Shown here one piece after another: positions 43,232-51,793 of a DNA stretch of 64,000 nucleotides (its first letter is position 1; each line of letters begins with the position of its first letter). Below the pieces are notes generated by a model. That model searched no databases, was not told the origin of the DNA, and was given only the letters and a program-made list of their open reading frames with translations. A program made the translations under genes and the position numbers. Source of the DNA: JAOUGY01 sp963785075 (GTDB taxonomy: Bacteria; Actinomycetota; Acidimicrobiia; Spongiisociales; ZC4RG35); NCBI GenBank assembly GCA_963785075.1, contig CAWATW010000006.1, forward strand, positions 742,325-806,324, given 5' to 3'.

Positions 43232-43711
43232 GAGTGTCCGCGACTCGGGGTGGGCCCGTCATCGCATGTCAGGATGACGTCATCGGACCAGCCCAAGTCG
43301 GAGCGTGGTCCACGCTGTGCGACGCAGAGTTCGCGTCGTCACTGGAAACACTCTCTGAGCTGGGGAAACACGATTTGCACGTTTGTCATCACCGTTGGTT
43401 CTCTGGCGTGGTTTTCCGTCCTCCCGCGGATATCCGCGGAACGAGCCGAGAATGCCGCCAGCCCGAACGCTGATTCCCTCGTTCGGACAGTGATGCGCTC
43501 TCGACCACAGCCCGCGCCACACACAGTGGCATCCCAATATCTGGGATCACATGCATATTGCCGGTTCGGGTGCACTCGTGGGCGCTCGATATCGCTCGCG
43601 GTAGTGAGTGATCTGCGCACCTTCACCCAGCGCCGCTGCCGCCATCTTTTCGGCATATCCTTCCAAATTGCGGTGGCTGCTTTGCCAGGCCGGACAGATC
43701 GGGATTGTCGG
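43232..43711. other. Intergenic region with two palindromes
   Basis: 480 bases with no gene I can support; base composition is less GC-rich than its surroundings. It contains the perfect palindrome CCGCGGATATCCGCGG (43424-43439) and the dyad CCGAACG-10-CGTTCGG (43463-43486). Their role is unknown; possible protein-binding or recombination sites. Confidence 0.5.
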
Positions 43712-44635
43712 TCATGGCTGGGTTCTCCAGCTGTGGTATGCGGTGAGTCCGGCCGCGATCACACCAATCAGTGCGGCTGTGTAGAGGCCGTAGGGCACGA
43801 GTACGTAGCCCCTGCGCATGAGATAGAGACCACCGATCACGGCCAAGCCACTAACCCAAACCGGGATGATCCAGCTCCTGCGATGCACGCCAATGGCAAT
43901 CCACGTGAAGACCCCGCCGGCTGTGAGCCCCAGAAGAATGAGCTCGACACTCCACCGTTCGAGCAGCTTGCCTTCGGGTGCAGTGAATCCACCGTCTGGC
44001 ACGATCTGGGCAGCGATCACATCGGAAGGTCGGATCCACCCAAGATCGCTGGGGCAAGGCTTGACCCAACCCGCCATCCACCGCCACTCTCCGCCACCGG
44101 GATACCCAGCTCGTTGACCAGCGCGCACCCCCAGATGCAAATGGGTTATCAGCGGGCGCTCCCTGGACCCACCATTCTCCCATTCATCGCCGAGATACCC
44201 GAGAAGGTCGCCCTTCTCCACGGCCCCAGCGTCGACACTCCAGCGGCCCGGGCTCAGGTGGCCATAAAGCGAGTACAGATTCGCCCAGGGATGGTCAACG
44301 ATCACCAACCACCCGTATCCCCCCATGCGGCCCGAGAAGGACACCTCACCGTCGGCCATCGCATAGACAGGCGTCCCAGCCGGAGCGTGATAGTCCTCAG
44401 CAGCGTGGTACTCGACATCCGGATATGTCCCGCCATGCTCCTGAAAATCCGCATTATGGGATGGATTCGCGACGGTATCGAGCGGGAGCCTAAACAGCGC
44501 CTCGGCCGCTTCGGAATTCTCTGATCCAGTATCCAGTCGCGGTAGGAGCGGGCACTCAGCAGGATCCGCAGAGCTGGAGCAGGCGGCAAGTAGCAGTGTC
44601 GCAGCAGCCAAACCCACAAACATCAGTGCCCGCAT
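43712..44635 (-). CDS. M23-type peptidase lipoprotein with C-terminal membrane helices
   Basis: 307 residues. Lipoprotein signal (FVGLAAATLLLAACSSS). The M23 (LytM) domain has HAAEDYHAPAGTPVYAMADG (zinc His and Asp), YSLYGHLSPGRW and LITHLHLGVRAG (HxH). Unusually, after the peptidase come about 100 residues with three or four hydrophobic helices (LLGLTAGGVFTWIAI; WIIPVWVSGLAVIGGLYLM; GLYTAALIGVIAAGL). It would cleave peptidoglycan cross-links while tied to the membrane at both ends. Confidence 0.85.
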   Translation of the reverse strand: MRALMFVGLAAATLLLAACSSSADPAECPLLPRLDTGSENSEAAEALFRLPLDTVANPSHNADFQEHGGTYPDVEYHAAEDYHAPAGTPVYAMADGEVSFSGRMGGYGWLVIVDHPWANLYSLYGHLSPGRWSVDAGAVEKGDLLGYLGDEWENGGSRERPLITHLHLGVRAGQRAGYPGGGEWRWMAGWVKPCPSDLGWIRPSDVIAAQIVPDGGFTAPEGKLLERWSVELILLGLTAGGVFTWIAIGVHRRSWIIPVWVSGLAVIGGLYLMRRGYVLVPYGLYTAALIGVIAAGLTAYHSWRTQP

Positions 44636-44997
44636 GACCAACGGCCACCTCCCAGGCTCGCCGGGCATAGTACGTCAGCCCTTTTTCGCAAACCAAATCC
44701 CTTGGCGAAGGCAACGAGATGCTTACCCGCAGGGGCGGGATCGATAGAGATGGCCATCGACCGTCAGCCAGCAGTCGGTTCCGGACTCCGGCCCACGCCC
44801 GCTTGTCTCATCACGTCGGCCTGCGGCCACGTCCGTAGACCTTCCCGCCCGAGATCGCCAAATCTGGAGCGATATCACGCCTTCCGCAAAATGCCCTGGA
44901 TCGGCACATCCAGCGCTACCCGGGTCCTCCGAGGTGACCACGATCTGCGGCGAGCGTTCATCGGTCCATGCATCCGATCTGCCGGATCCAGAACAGG
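44636..44997. other. Intergenic region holding the first GATC...CGGCAC element
   Basis: 362 bases without a recognisable gene. The only structured feature is the repeated element at 44852-44915, listed separately. Confidence 0.5.
44852..44915 (+). repeat. GATC...CGGCAC element, copy 1
   Basis: Begins GATCGCCAAATCTGG and reaches TGGATCGGCAC at 44906: 55 nt from GATC to CGGCAC, the same length as copies 3, 5 and 8. It shares the 15-nt start with copy 8 except one base. Confidence 0.7.
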
Positions 44998-45507
44998 CTA
45001 CGTGGCGTCTCCCCGCTCGTAGGTGAAGTCGCCTGCAATTGCCCTCTGGTTCAGGTACCGCTGGACGGCCTCGGCGGTTGCCTCCGGGGCAGAGATTGCG
45101 AGATACCCAGGGCCGAGAACATCGAACCAGCAACCCCAGGGCTCCATGTCGATGAGGATCTGTCGCCAACGATCATCGTGATCCCCGGGCTTCAGGTCCT
45201 GGAAGACCACCCGAAACGTCCGGTTGGAGCTCCGATCAACCACTCGGACCGCCACGGGCGCGCCCTCCCCCGATTCGATGAGCTCCACGACGTCGTCAAG
45301 GTTCACGCCGTACGTCCAGAGGGGGACACCAACCAGACGGGCCCGATCCCCAGCTTCGCGAATGGCCAGTACACCCTCCCACAGCTCCCGGTCAGCGTCG
45401 AACGCGAACCAGACCGTTGTGTCCTCCTCGAGTGCGCCCGGATAGACGACATAGGTGCCGCTCGTGTAGCGGCTTGCCTTGCTTGGATGCTCCATGAAGG
45501 AGGCCAC
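44998..45507 (-). CDS. DUF4265-like protein
   Basis: 169 residues. The layout (TTVWFAFDADRELWEGVLAIREAGDRARLVGVPLWTYGVNLDDVVELIESG...) fits the DUF4265 family, whose function is unknown. GTG 45505-45507 is chosen as start because AGGAGG stands 8 nt upstream; an ATG four codons later lacks a ribosome site. It forms a one-gene module between copies 1 and 2 of the GATC...CGGCAC element. Confidence 0.7.
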   Translation of the reverse strand: MASFMEHPSKASRYTSGTYVVYPGALEEDTTVWFAFDADRELWEGVLAIREAGDRARLVGVPLWTYGVNLDDVVELIESGEGAPVAVRVVDRSSNRTFRVVFQDLKPGDHDDRWRQILIDMEPWGCWFDVLGPGYLAISAPEATAEAVQRYLNQRAIAGDFTYERGDAT

Positions 45508-45583
45508 CGTTGCTGCCTCCTGTCTGAGGTCGCCGGAAACCCGACGCTACTGGATTGTCGCGCGGAAGCCTCCGAGCATCGCA

Positions 45584-45650
45584 GATCGCCAGGTTTGCGC
45601 CATAACGCCCGCCCCTCCGAACCACGCCGAGCGGCACCTACGAGTGCGCC
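45584..45650 (+). repeat. GATC...CGGCAC element, copy 2
   Basis: Starts GATCGCCAGGTTTGCG; CGGCAC at 45632-45637, 54 nt overall, then CTACGAGTGCG as in copy 5. Its end touches the vapC stop codon. Confidence 0.68.
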
Positions 45651-45994
45651 TACAGGTCCCTCACCCGGAGACTGCGCACCGGCTCGAAGTCGGATCGGTT
45701 CCTGGTAGCGAGACCCAGACTGTGTTCGATCGCCGTTGCGGCGATGAGGGCGTCGGGGAGACGGATGCCACTCTCCCTACGTATTCGTCCGGCACGTTCC
45801 GCCACCGTGCGGTCCACCGGGATCTCCCGGAATGGAGCGAGGAGGGTGCTGACCAGATTGGAGGCGGTGTTGCCGGCGAAGAGCTCGGCTCGTGTGATGA
45901 CCGAGTAGTGCAGCCGGTGGCGACCGGGAGTGAGCTGTCGGGCGCCCCGGAGGTGGTCGATGAAGACATCGGTGTCGACGAGGATGTCAGCCAC
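45650..45994 (-). CDS. vapC: VapC-type PIN ribonuclease toxin
   Basis: 114 residues, a compact PIN domain: ILVDTDVFIDHLRG (first Asp), RAELFAG (Glu), IRLPDALIAATAIEHSLGLATRNRSDF (last Asps). Such toxins cut tRNA or rRNA. GTG 45992-45994 is the start; it overlaps the antitoxin gene by 8 nt, as is normal for vapBC. Confidence 0.9.
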   Translation of the reverse strand: MADILVDTDVFIDHLRGARQLTPGRHRLHYSVITRAELFAGNTASNLVSTLLAPFREIPVDRTVAERAGRIRRESGIRLPDALIAATAIEHSLGLATRNRSDFEPVRSLRVRDL

Positions 45995-46208
45995 GATCCC
46001 ATTCGTTCCGGCTCGGCACGGCGGCGTCCGGAGCTGCACCGAAAGTCGCCGCCAGCGCCAGCTCGGGATCGGGTGTCTCGTCTTCGAGGTACGAGTCGAG
46101 AGCACGCCGGATGATCTCGGCCATGGTCACGCCTTCCGCTTCGGCCAGGGCGTCGATGCGCTGGCGCTGCTCCTCGGTGAGGTACACCTGCGTGCGAGTT
46201 GCTGACAT
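45987..46208 (-). CDS. vapB: VapB-type ribbon-helix-helix antitoxin
   Basis: 73 residues: SATRTQVYLTEEQRQRIDALAEAEGVTMAEIIRRALDSYLED is a ribbon-helix-helix DNA-binding domain, and the acidic tail would bind VapC. ATG 46208; a leaderless start is plausible (TATCTT about 12 nt upstream). Confidence 0.88.
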   Translation of the reverse strand: MSATRTQVYLTEEQRQRIDALAEAEGVTMAEIIRRALDSYLEDETPDPELALAATFGAAPDAAVPSRNEWDRG

Positions 46209-46238
46209 ACAGCACAAGATACAGCACCATCCCGCTCA

Positions 46239-46307
46239 GATCAACGGTTCCGGAGCGAGAACACCCACTACGCGCAATAGCGCCGAACGGCACCTCCAGG
46301 AGCGCCT
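46239..46307 (+). repeat. GATC...CGGCAC element, copy 3
   Basis: Starts GATCAACGGTTCCGGAGCG; CGGCAC ends at 46293, exactly 55 nt. Followed by CTCCAGGAGCG. Sits immediately upstream of the vapBC promoter region. Confidence 0.65.
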
Positions 46308-46744
46308 GCCTCTCGTCGGGTCGTCACTGAGCGTGGTGCTCACCGGTTGCCACGGTCTGTATCGAGCGAGGTGCAACAACATGCCGGATCGGGAGCACTT
46401 CCCTCGGCCGATCTCGAGTCGTCCGGCCGTCGTTATACGCTGCCTGTGGGCGTTTGGGCCTGTCGTCTTCCAGATAAGGGGACGGGTAGCGTCGAGTGCC
46501 GGCCAAGCGTGCTGGGTTGAGCACCGAGAGCCTGTGTGCGTTCGCGTCGACAGGTGGGCCGAACGCCAGCATCGCGAGCCAGAGGACGACGTGATGGCGG
46601 GCAGGACTGCTGTGCACGGTGACTCCTCGAGGTTGGAGCGTCGGACGGGCGAGCGGCGTTCAGCTTTCCACAGTCGCGAATCCAGAGTCAACGGCCTTCG
46701 AGGAACCTTCGATCGGATCCCGTCCCCTGTCCGAGCCGCAAGGC
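46308..46744. other. Intergenic stretch without a supported gene
   Basis: About 437 bases. A minus-strand frame at 46324-46617 begins with a hydrophobic segment (HHVVLWLAMLAFG) but then turns arginine/proline-rich with no family resemblance, so I do not call it. Confidence 0.45.
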
Positions 46745-47713
46745 TCAAGCCGAAGCGGAACGCAGGCGCCGATTGACCGCGCCGAGCCTCTCCCGCGGAC
46801 CCGCGTCCGACTCCTCGAATCGCTTCGCCTCCAGGATGTTCAGCATGAAGTTCATGCCCTTGTAGACGTCGATCCGCACGGGATCGCCTCCTTTCGCGAG
46901 ATTCTCGCCGTAGCCGACCCAGAAGGCTTCGGGAACGTCGTAGAGGATCAGAACCCAGTCCGCGAGCGGATCGCCCCAGAAGGCACGTTCGCCGTCGACC
47001 ACGGCCACGATGTGGATGTCGGGCCCCTCGCCGTCGATCAGGATGTTACGAGGCCACAGGTCGCCGTGCAGCAAGCGCGGCGTGGTCACTTCGTCGAGGC
47101 GGCGACCGAAGCGAGGGAACAGCGCCAAGAAGTCCTCGACCTCCGGGTGGAGCGCATCATGTCGCCGGCAGTCCTCGGCCAAACCCTCGACGTTGAGTTC
47201 GATGAAGCGCGACCACTTGGTCGCGTGGACGAATGGGTCCGGGTAGCCGAAGCGATCGCCCGTTTCGGTGTGCAGGGTGCGCGCGAAGTCGCCCAGCTGA
47301 CGCCAGAGAATCGCATTCTCCTCGGCGCTCAAGTCGGCCTCGACTGCGTGCCAGAGTCGCCCCGGAACCAAGCGCTGCAGGAACGCCGGCCGATCGGCGA
47401 TGTCGAAGAAGTCGCCGTACTCGGGCACGAGCGGATGCGCGGCGCGCAGTCGAGGCGCCAGATGTTGCTCGCGCGCCATCATGTGCCGTTCGACGAAGAA
47501 GACCGGGACTGCATCGTGGGGCGCGACCTTCAGGACGAAAGACGCGGCGTCGGTGTCGACGCGGTAGGCGTTGTTGAAGAGTCCCGCGTCGAGTTCGACG
47601 ACCTGCCGCACCGTGTGGCGGGGGAGGTGCTGCTCCAAGGCCCGTTGCAGCGCGTTCTCGTCGACGGGTTGCTGGAAGTCCGTCGGTCGGCGCGTGGTTT
47701 GGGCGATGCGCAT
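46745..47713 (-). CDS. APH-family phosphotransferase
   Basis: 322 residues of the aminoglycoside/choline kinase fold: YRVDTDAASFVLKVAPHD (ATP Lys), FLQRLVPGRLW hinge, catalytic loop RLLHGDLWPRNILIDG intact, metal site VVDGERAFWGDPLADW. Substrate unknown; such stand-alone kinases phosphorylate aminoglycosides, sugars or amino alcohols. Clearly different from the other two APH-like proteins in this window. Confidence 0.85.
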   Translation of the reverse strand: MRIAQTTRRPTDFQQPVDENALQRALEQHLPRHTVRQVVELDAGLFNNAYRVDTDAASFVLKVAPHDAVPVFFVERHMMAREQHLAPRLRAAHPLVPEYGDFFDIADRPAFLQRLVPGRLWHAVEADLSAEENAILWRQLGDFARTLHTETGDRFGYPDPFVHATKWSRFIELNVEGLAEDCRRHDALHPEVEDFLALFPRFGRRLDEVTTPRLLHGDLWPRNILIDGEGPDIHIVAVVDGERAFWGDPLADWVLILYDVPEAFWVGYGENLAKGGDPVRIDVYKGMNFMLNILEAKRFEESDAGPRERLGAVNRRLRSASA

Positions 47714-47779
47714 GAGTTCTCTCCAAAGATCGAGGTTCGGGGAATCCGATTGTGTAGCGGAAGACGCGTCCCACGCGTC

Positions 47780-48083
47780 CTACGGATGAACGATTGGTCG
47801 GCCACCTGGCAGCCTGCTCGTTCGGGCCTTCGCGATCGTGTCGCGCCCCGGTTCCACGGAGACGAACGAGCCCGGAGCGGTGATGTCGGCCCCGTGCAGG
47901 CGCCCGATCTCACGTAGGTGGACGACCTCCTGCACGACCTGGCCGTCCGCCACCGCCTCGAGCACGAAGGTCAGCACGCGCCGCTCCTCCCGGTAGCCAG
48001 CCGGAGCCGCGAGGGCGTCGGCGGCCCGAACGAGATACCGCAAGCGCAGACTCCGCTTGCTCCTTGAGTGCGGCGAAGTCCAT
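47780..48083 (-). pseudogene. Small unknown gene with one frameshift
   Basis: ATG 48083 gives MDFAALKEQAESAL; removing one T at the GCGCTTGCGG run continues as RYLVRAADALAAPAGYREERRVL...GQVVQEVVHLREIGRLHGADITAPGSFVSVEPG, about 100 residues of good protein. As written, the frame breaks after 14 residues. Family not recognised. Either a recent one-base insertion or a sequencing error. Confidence 0.6.
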
Positions 48084-48236
48084 CCCTCGTCCCTTCGCAC
48101 GACAACACAACCGATTCCACGCTACAGAGCTCAGTTACTCAGGAGCCGCCGGCGTCGCACATATCCTCACATCGTGCGCTGCTGGCTCGGTCGCTCGGGT
48201 CACCCGCCGTGGCCGGCTGAGTCGACTACTCGGCCG

Positions 48237-49076
48237 TCAAGCCTCACTGGGACAGCGCCCGAGGACCTCCCGGTGGAACGTCTCGATGAAGCGGTCGGGT
48301 TCGTTGCCTTCGGCCGTGTCCGGCCCGACGACGAGCCGGCTGACACCGATCCGCTCATACGCCTCGACGACATCGAGCGTAGGTTCGGCCGGGGCGGCGA
48401 CGGTGATCTCGAGTCGCCCCAGCATGGCTGGCCGAGCTTGGGCAACGACGAGTTCCTCGAGGTGTTGGATCAGTTCGTATGTCCGGTCAGGCGGGGTGAG
48501 CCAGCCGAACCATCCATTACCAATGCGAGCCGCTCGGGCAAGTGCTGCTCGCGAGTGACCTCCGACCACGATCGGTGGGTGCGGATCCTGTACTGGTGGC
48601 GGGAACTGCACAACCCCCTGGTCCACAGTGCCATCTCCAGCCGTGCGCGGCGCCGCCCAGAGATCCCGCATCCGAGCCAAGCGATCCTCTGTTCGAGCCC
48701 TCCGTTCCGACATGGGGACACCGAGCGCGGCCAACTCCGCTTCGATGTGGCCCACGCCTACGCCCACGATCAAGCGTCCCTCTGACAACACGTCTAGCGA
48801 TGTCAGCTGCTTGGCCAACAGCAACGGGTTTCGCTGCGGAATCACCAGGACACCGGCAGCGAGACGCACCGTCGACGTCACCGCCGCCAGGTAGAACAAT
48901 GCGGCCAAGGCCTCCAGCCGCGGCTCGTCTGATCCAGGGAGATCGGCCGGCAACGCGATGTGGTCACCCACCCAGAGCGACTCGAACCCGGCCTGCTCGG
49001 CGGCTTGGGCTCGGCGGGCGAGTACATCGGGAGCGATTCCTGGCCCCCGGTGCAAGCCAAACAGTCCGAACTTCAC
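48237..49076 (-). CDS. LLM-class F420-dependent oxidoreductase
   Basis: 279 residues, luciferase-like TIM barrel: KFGLFGLHRGPGIAP, AEQAGFESLWVGDHIALP, RLIVGVGVGHIEAELAALG, PPIVVGGHSRAALARAARIGNGWFGW (the GG-S/N F420-site region). Oxidises or reduces an unknown organic substrate with F420. GTG 49074-49076 is preferred: GGAGG lies 8 nt upstream. Confidence 0.9.
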   Translation of the reverse strand: MKFGLFGLHRGPGIAPDVLARRAQAAEQAGFESLWVGDHIALPADLPGSDEPRLEALAALFYLAAVTSTVRLAAGVLVIPQRNPLLLAKQLTSLDVLSEGRLIVGVGVGHIEAELAALGVPMSERRARTEDRLARMRDLWAAPRTAGDGTVDQGVVQFPPPVQDPHPPIVVGGHSRAALARAARIGNGWFGWLTPPDRTYELIQHLEELVVAQARPAMLGRLEITVAAPAEPTLDVVEAYERIGVSRLVVGPDTAEGNEPDRFIETFHREVLGRCPSEA

Positions 49077-49161
49077 CCTGACACCTCCGATCTGTCCCAG
49101 GCCACCGGAACGGCATCTCGTCACCACCGACCCCCCGAGGCTACCCGCCGGAGCCGCTCGG

Positions 49162-49215
49162 GATCACCAGATCAGGCGTGCGAATGAGCCGTCCATGAAG
49201 TACTCGATATCCTCA
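49162..49215 (+). repeat. GATC...CGGCAC element, copy 4 (degenerate)
   Basis: Starts GATCACCAGATCAGG and contains GAAGTACTCGATATC, closely like the middle of copy 8 (CAAGTACTCGGTATC), but the CGGCAC end is lost. The 300-base spacer around it (49077-49376) holds nothing else I recognise. Confidence 0.55.
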
Positions 49216-49376
49216 CATCTGCTCGCACTGGTGGCCGCCCATCGAACACGGACTGTGGCGGTGTTGGGGTCAACTCGTCCAGCGGGATTCGACGGCAGAA
49301 ACTCCCGCGTGCTTCGGTTGAGGTCGGTTGGCGGTGCTGGGCATCGGCAGCTTGAGTGCCATGGCAGACTCCCTGG

Positions 49377-50210
49377 GTGAAGGTTTCAGTCGTACAGGTT
49401 GGTGCCCCGGTTGATCTTCGACCGGTATTCGCCTCGCAGCGCCAACGGCTGATGGTGTTCTTGCGCGGATTGGCAGCCGATGATTGGCGGCGTCCCACGG
49501 CATGCGCCGGATGGGATGTGGCCGACTTGCTGGCCCATGTCGTTGGCGACGTTCTCGGTCGAATCAGCGGTCTTCGTGGCCACAGCGAACGCAATCCAGC
49601 TCGCACGGGCGAGTCTCTGGGGGAACTGGTGGACCGGACCAATCAGGAGTGGGTGGTCGCTTCCCGCCGGCTCAGCCCGCACCTGATGATGGATATGTTG
49701 GAGTGGGCGGGTCCGGTGGCCGACCAGCTGTGGCTGTCCCGGCGCCTCGATGAGCCGAGTCTGGGTGTCTCGTGGGCGGGGATCGAGCCGGCCCCGCTTT
49801 GGCTGGATGCTGCTCGTGAAGTGACCGAGTATTGGGTTCACGAACGACAACTACGAGAGGCGGTCGGCGACGATATTGAGGGGCTCCCCGACGTGGCAAC
49901 GGTGTTGGACGTGTTCGCCCGGGGGCTTCCCTACACACTGGGTCGCTTCAATCTCCGCGAGCATGCAGACCGGATCCGAGTGGAGTCGGCGGGACGGTCT
50001 TGGCGTTTCCGCCGTCATGGAGACCAATGGTGGTATTCCGACGAGGTGGACCCGGACGAACCGGTCGCGTCCTTCGAAGGTGAGCTGTTGTGGCGACGCT
50101 GGACCCGGCAATCCTCCACACCACCGATCGACATCGACTCCCTTACGCCGCCTGAGCGGGCGGTCTTCGATCACGTGGGGATTGTCCACTCCAACCCGGA
50201 CACGACATGA
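49377..50210 (+). CDS. Maleylpyruvate isomerase (DinB-like) family protein
   Basis: 277 residues. The N-terminal helical bundle (LRPVFASQRQRLMVFLRGLAADDW, TACAGWDVADLLAHVVGD with the metal His) is the mycothiol-dependent maleylpyruvate isomerase/DinB fold; an SCP2-like C-terminal domain follows (VESAGRSWRFRRHGDQWW). Actinobacterial relatives use mycothiol in detoxification. Start uncertain: GTG 49377 is used, GTG 49356 is possible. Stop overlaps the kinase start (ATGA). Confidence 0.83.
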   Translation: MKVSVVQVGAPVDLRPVFASQRQRLMVFLRGLAADDWRRPTACAGWDVADLLAHVVGDVLGRISGLRGHSERNPARTGESLGELVDRTNQEWVVASRRLSPHLMMDMLEWAGPVADQLWLSRRLDEPSLGVSWAGIEPAPLWLDAAREVTEYWVHERQLREAVGDDIEGLPDVATVLDVFARGLPYTLGRFNLREHADRIRVESAGRSWRFRRHGDQWWYSDEVDPDEPVASFEGELLWRRWTRQSSTPPIDIDSLTPPERAVFDHVGIVHSNPDTT

Positions 50211-50749
50211 CCAAGACCACACGATCCTTGGTGGTAGTCGTCTCCGGACTGCCCGCCGCCGGAAAGTCCACAATCGCCCGCTCGATCGCTCCGCTTCTCG
50301 ACCTCCCGGTAATCGACAAAGACGACCTGCTCGAAGCCTCGTTTCCGTCGGGCGAGGTCTCCCCGGTGGAGCGGTCCCGTTTGAGCCGACAAGCAGATGC
50401 GACACTCCAGCAGTTGGTTCAGGGGTCGCTCGGCGCTGTGGTGGCCTCGCACTGGAGGCGCCCGGAGCTTTCTTCTGCATCGGGAACGCCAACCGAATGG
50501 TTGAGCTCGATGGCGCGGGTGGTGGAGGTCCACTGCACCTGCGACCCGCACACAGCGGCGGAGCGTTTCGTCAACCGCTCACGACATCCCGCACACGGTG
50601 ATCAGCGGAAGGGATTCGCAGAGGTACTCGAGCAATTCCAGGCGATCCGTTCACTGGGCCCTCTCCGCATCGGTCCGACCGTCACCATCGCCACTGACAC
50701 ACCGGTCGACCCCATCGGCGTAGTCGACCAGATCCTCGCCGTTATCTGA
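50207..50749 (+). CDS. P-loop kinase of the AAA/ATP-binding type
   Basis: 180 residues. Walker A GLPAAGKST, LPVIDKDDLLE lid/Asp, RSRHPAHGDQRKG. Resembles small predicted kinases (zeta-toxin/chloramphenicol-phosphotransferase-like group). Substrate unknown. Translationally coupled to the preceding MDMPI gene, so the two form one module between elements 4 and 5. Confidence 0.83.
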   Translation: MTKTTRSLVVVVSGLPAAGKSTIARSIAPLLDLPVIDKDDLLEASFPSGEVSPVERSRLSRQADATLQQLVQGSLGAVVASHWRRPELSSASGTPTEWLSSMARVVEVHCTCDPHTAAERFVNRSRHPAHGDQRKGFAEVLEQFQAIRSLGPLRIGPTVTIATDTPVDPIGVVDQILAVI

Positions 50750-50775
50750 TCACGCCCTGGTGCAATCGGAAGCCC

Positions 50776-50850
50776 GCACCGATCACCAAATAGGGGACCC
50801 GAACGAGCATTCCACCGAGTGCACGGGATCGGCACGTACGAGTGCGGTGC
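50776..50850 (+). repeat. GATC...CGGCAC element, copy 5
   Basis: GATC at 50781 to CGGCAC at 50830-50835, 55 nt. Outer arms GCACCG (50776-50781) and CGGTGC (50845-50850) are inverted repeats; an inner dyad ACCCG/CGGGAT brackets the centre. Best-preserved copy together with copy 8. Confidence 0.75.
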
Positions 50851-50924
50851 TGTGGCCACCGAGCGTGGCGCCTACGTCTTTGACGTCGGTGCCTCCTGTT
50901 GCGCAGACCGGTAGGGTTTCAGCC

Positions 50925-51293
50925 GTGCGCATCCATACCTTCTCGGCGGACCACGGCCGTCGCATCGACCTCTTCAACAGCGATTTCCTCCAGGTTCTGC
51001 TCAGCCAGCCGGGCGATGTGTGCATGGCGTCGGTGATGTTTCTGCCGCCAGGTGGCGTGATCGGACGGCACGAGGCAACGGCCCCAAAATTGCTGTGTGT
51101 TATCGATGGATCGGGATTCGTGTCCGGCTCCAATGGTGTAGAAGTCCCCATCGAGGCGTTCCAAGCGGCGTTCTGGGAGGCCGGGGAGAACCACGAGACC
51201 CGAACCGACACAGGGATGACGACCATCACGCTCGAAGGCTCAGACCTTCAGCCGTACGCTCCGCTGGAGAACGCTGATCCGTACCCGACGTAA
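50925..51293 (+). CDS. Cupin-domain protein
   Basis: 122 residues, a single cupin barrel: ASVMFLPPGGVIGRHEATAPKLLCVIDGSGFVSG, EAFQAAFWEAGENHETRTDTGM. The usual first motif (GxxxxxHxH) is reduced to one His. Function unknown. GTG 50925 follows TAGGGT (50912-50917) by 7 nt. Confidence 0.78.
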   Translation: MRIHTFSADHGRRIDLFNSDFLQVLLSQPGDVCMASVMFLPPGGVIGRHEATAPKLLCVIDGSGFVSGSNGVEVPIEAFQAAFWEAGENHETRTDTGMTTITLEGSDLQPYAPLENADPYPT

Positions 51294-51793
51294 CGGTGGA
51301 GCGAAGCCCCCGGCGTACTGCTCGCAACGGAAGCAAACGAAACGCTCAGCTGGCTTTGCCCCCATCTCCGGCCCGACAGCCGGATCTGCTCGATAGCGCA
51401 CAATCCCCCGAGTGCTCGGGATCGGCACCTCGAGCTTGGGTCCCCGAACACTCACCGTGACGATGTCGTCCGGGACCCGGGTGGCCTCGGCCGTCAGCTG
51501 GGCGTGCTCCAGTACAACCCCATCTTCTGGCAGCTGGCGTTGGTGAAGATGCGCTCCGAGGTATGCAGGCGAGCGGTAACGGCGCGCGAAGAGGTGTTGG
51601 CGGGATCGCCGATGGAGCACACCAGCGGGGCGTCCCTTTCGGTGACGGCGTATGCGATGGATGCCCTGCCGGCTGTGGGGGCGTAGCCCTGTCCCCGATG
51701 CTGCGCGTGTGCGTTCCAACGGGGTGGTGGCAGGGAGCACGGCCTCGAATCGGGTTCGATGCGATGGTGTCGAGCCGAGGTACGGTGGGTCAA
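51294..51793. other. Spacer with element copy 6
   Basis: About 500 bases. Besides the element at 51383-51435, a plus-strand frame 51504-51686 (LQYNPIFWQLALVKMRSEVCRR...) has protein-like parts but no family; I leave it uncalled. Confidence 0.45.
51383..51435 (+). repeat. GATC...CGGCAC element, copy 6 (short form)
   Basis: 46 nt from GATC to CGGCAC (51423-51428). Outer arms GCTCGA (51388-51393) and TCGAGC (51430-51435) are inverted; an inner hairpin CCCGA-GTGC-TCGGG forms in the middle. The shared start is GATC only; the 3' part matches copy 5. Confidence 0.68.

Noticed and set aside
46324..46617. Minus-strand frame with hydrophobic N-terminus as a secreted protein
   Set aside because: After the first 25 residues the composition is arginine/proline-rich and unlike any protein family; no ribosome site.
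51504..51686. Plus-strand 60-codon frame LQYNPIFWQLALVK...
   Set aside because: Protein-like in parts but no start context and no family; could be a remnant, evidence too thin.
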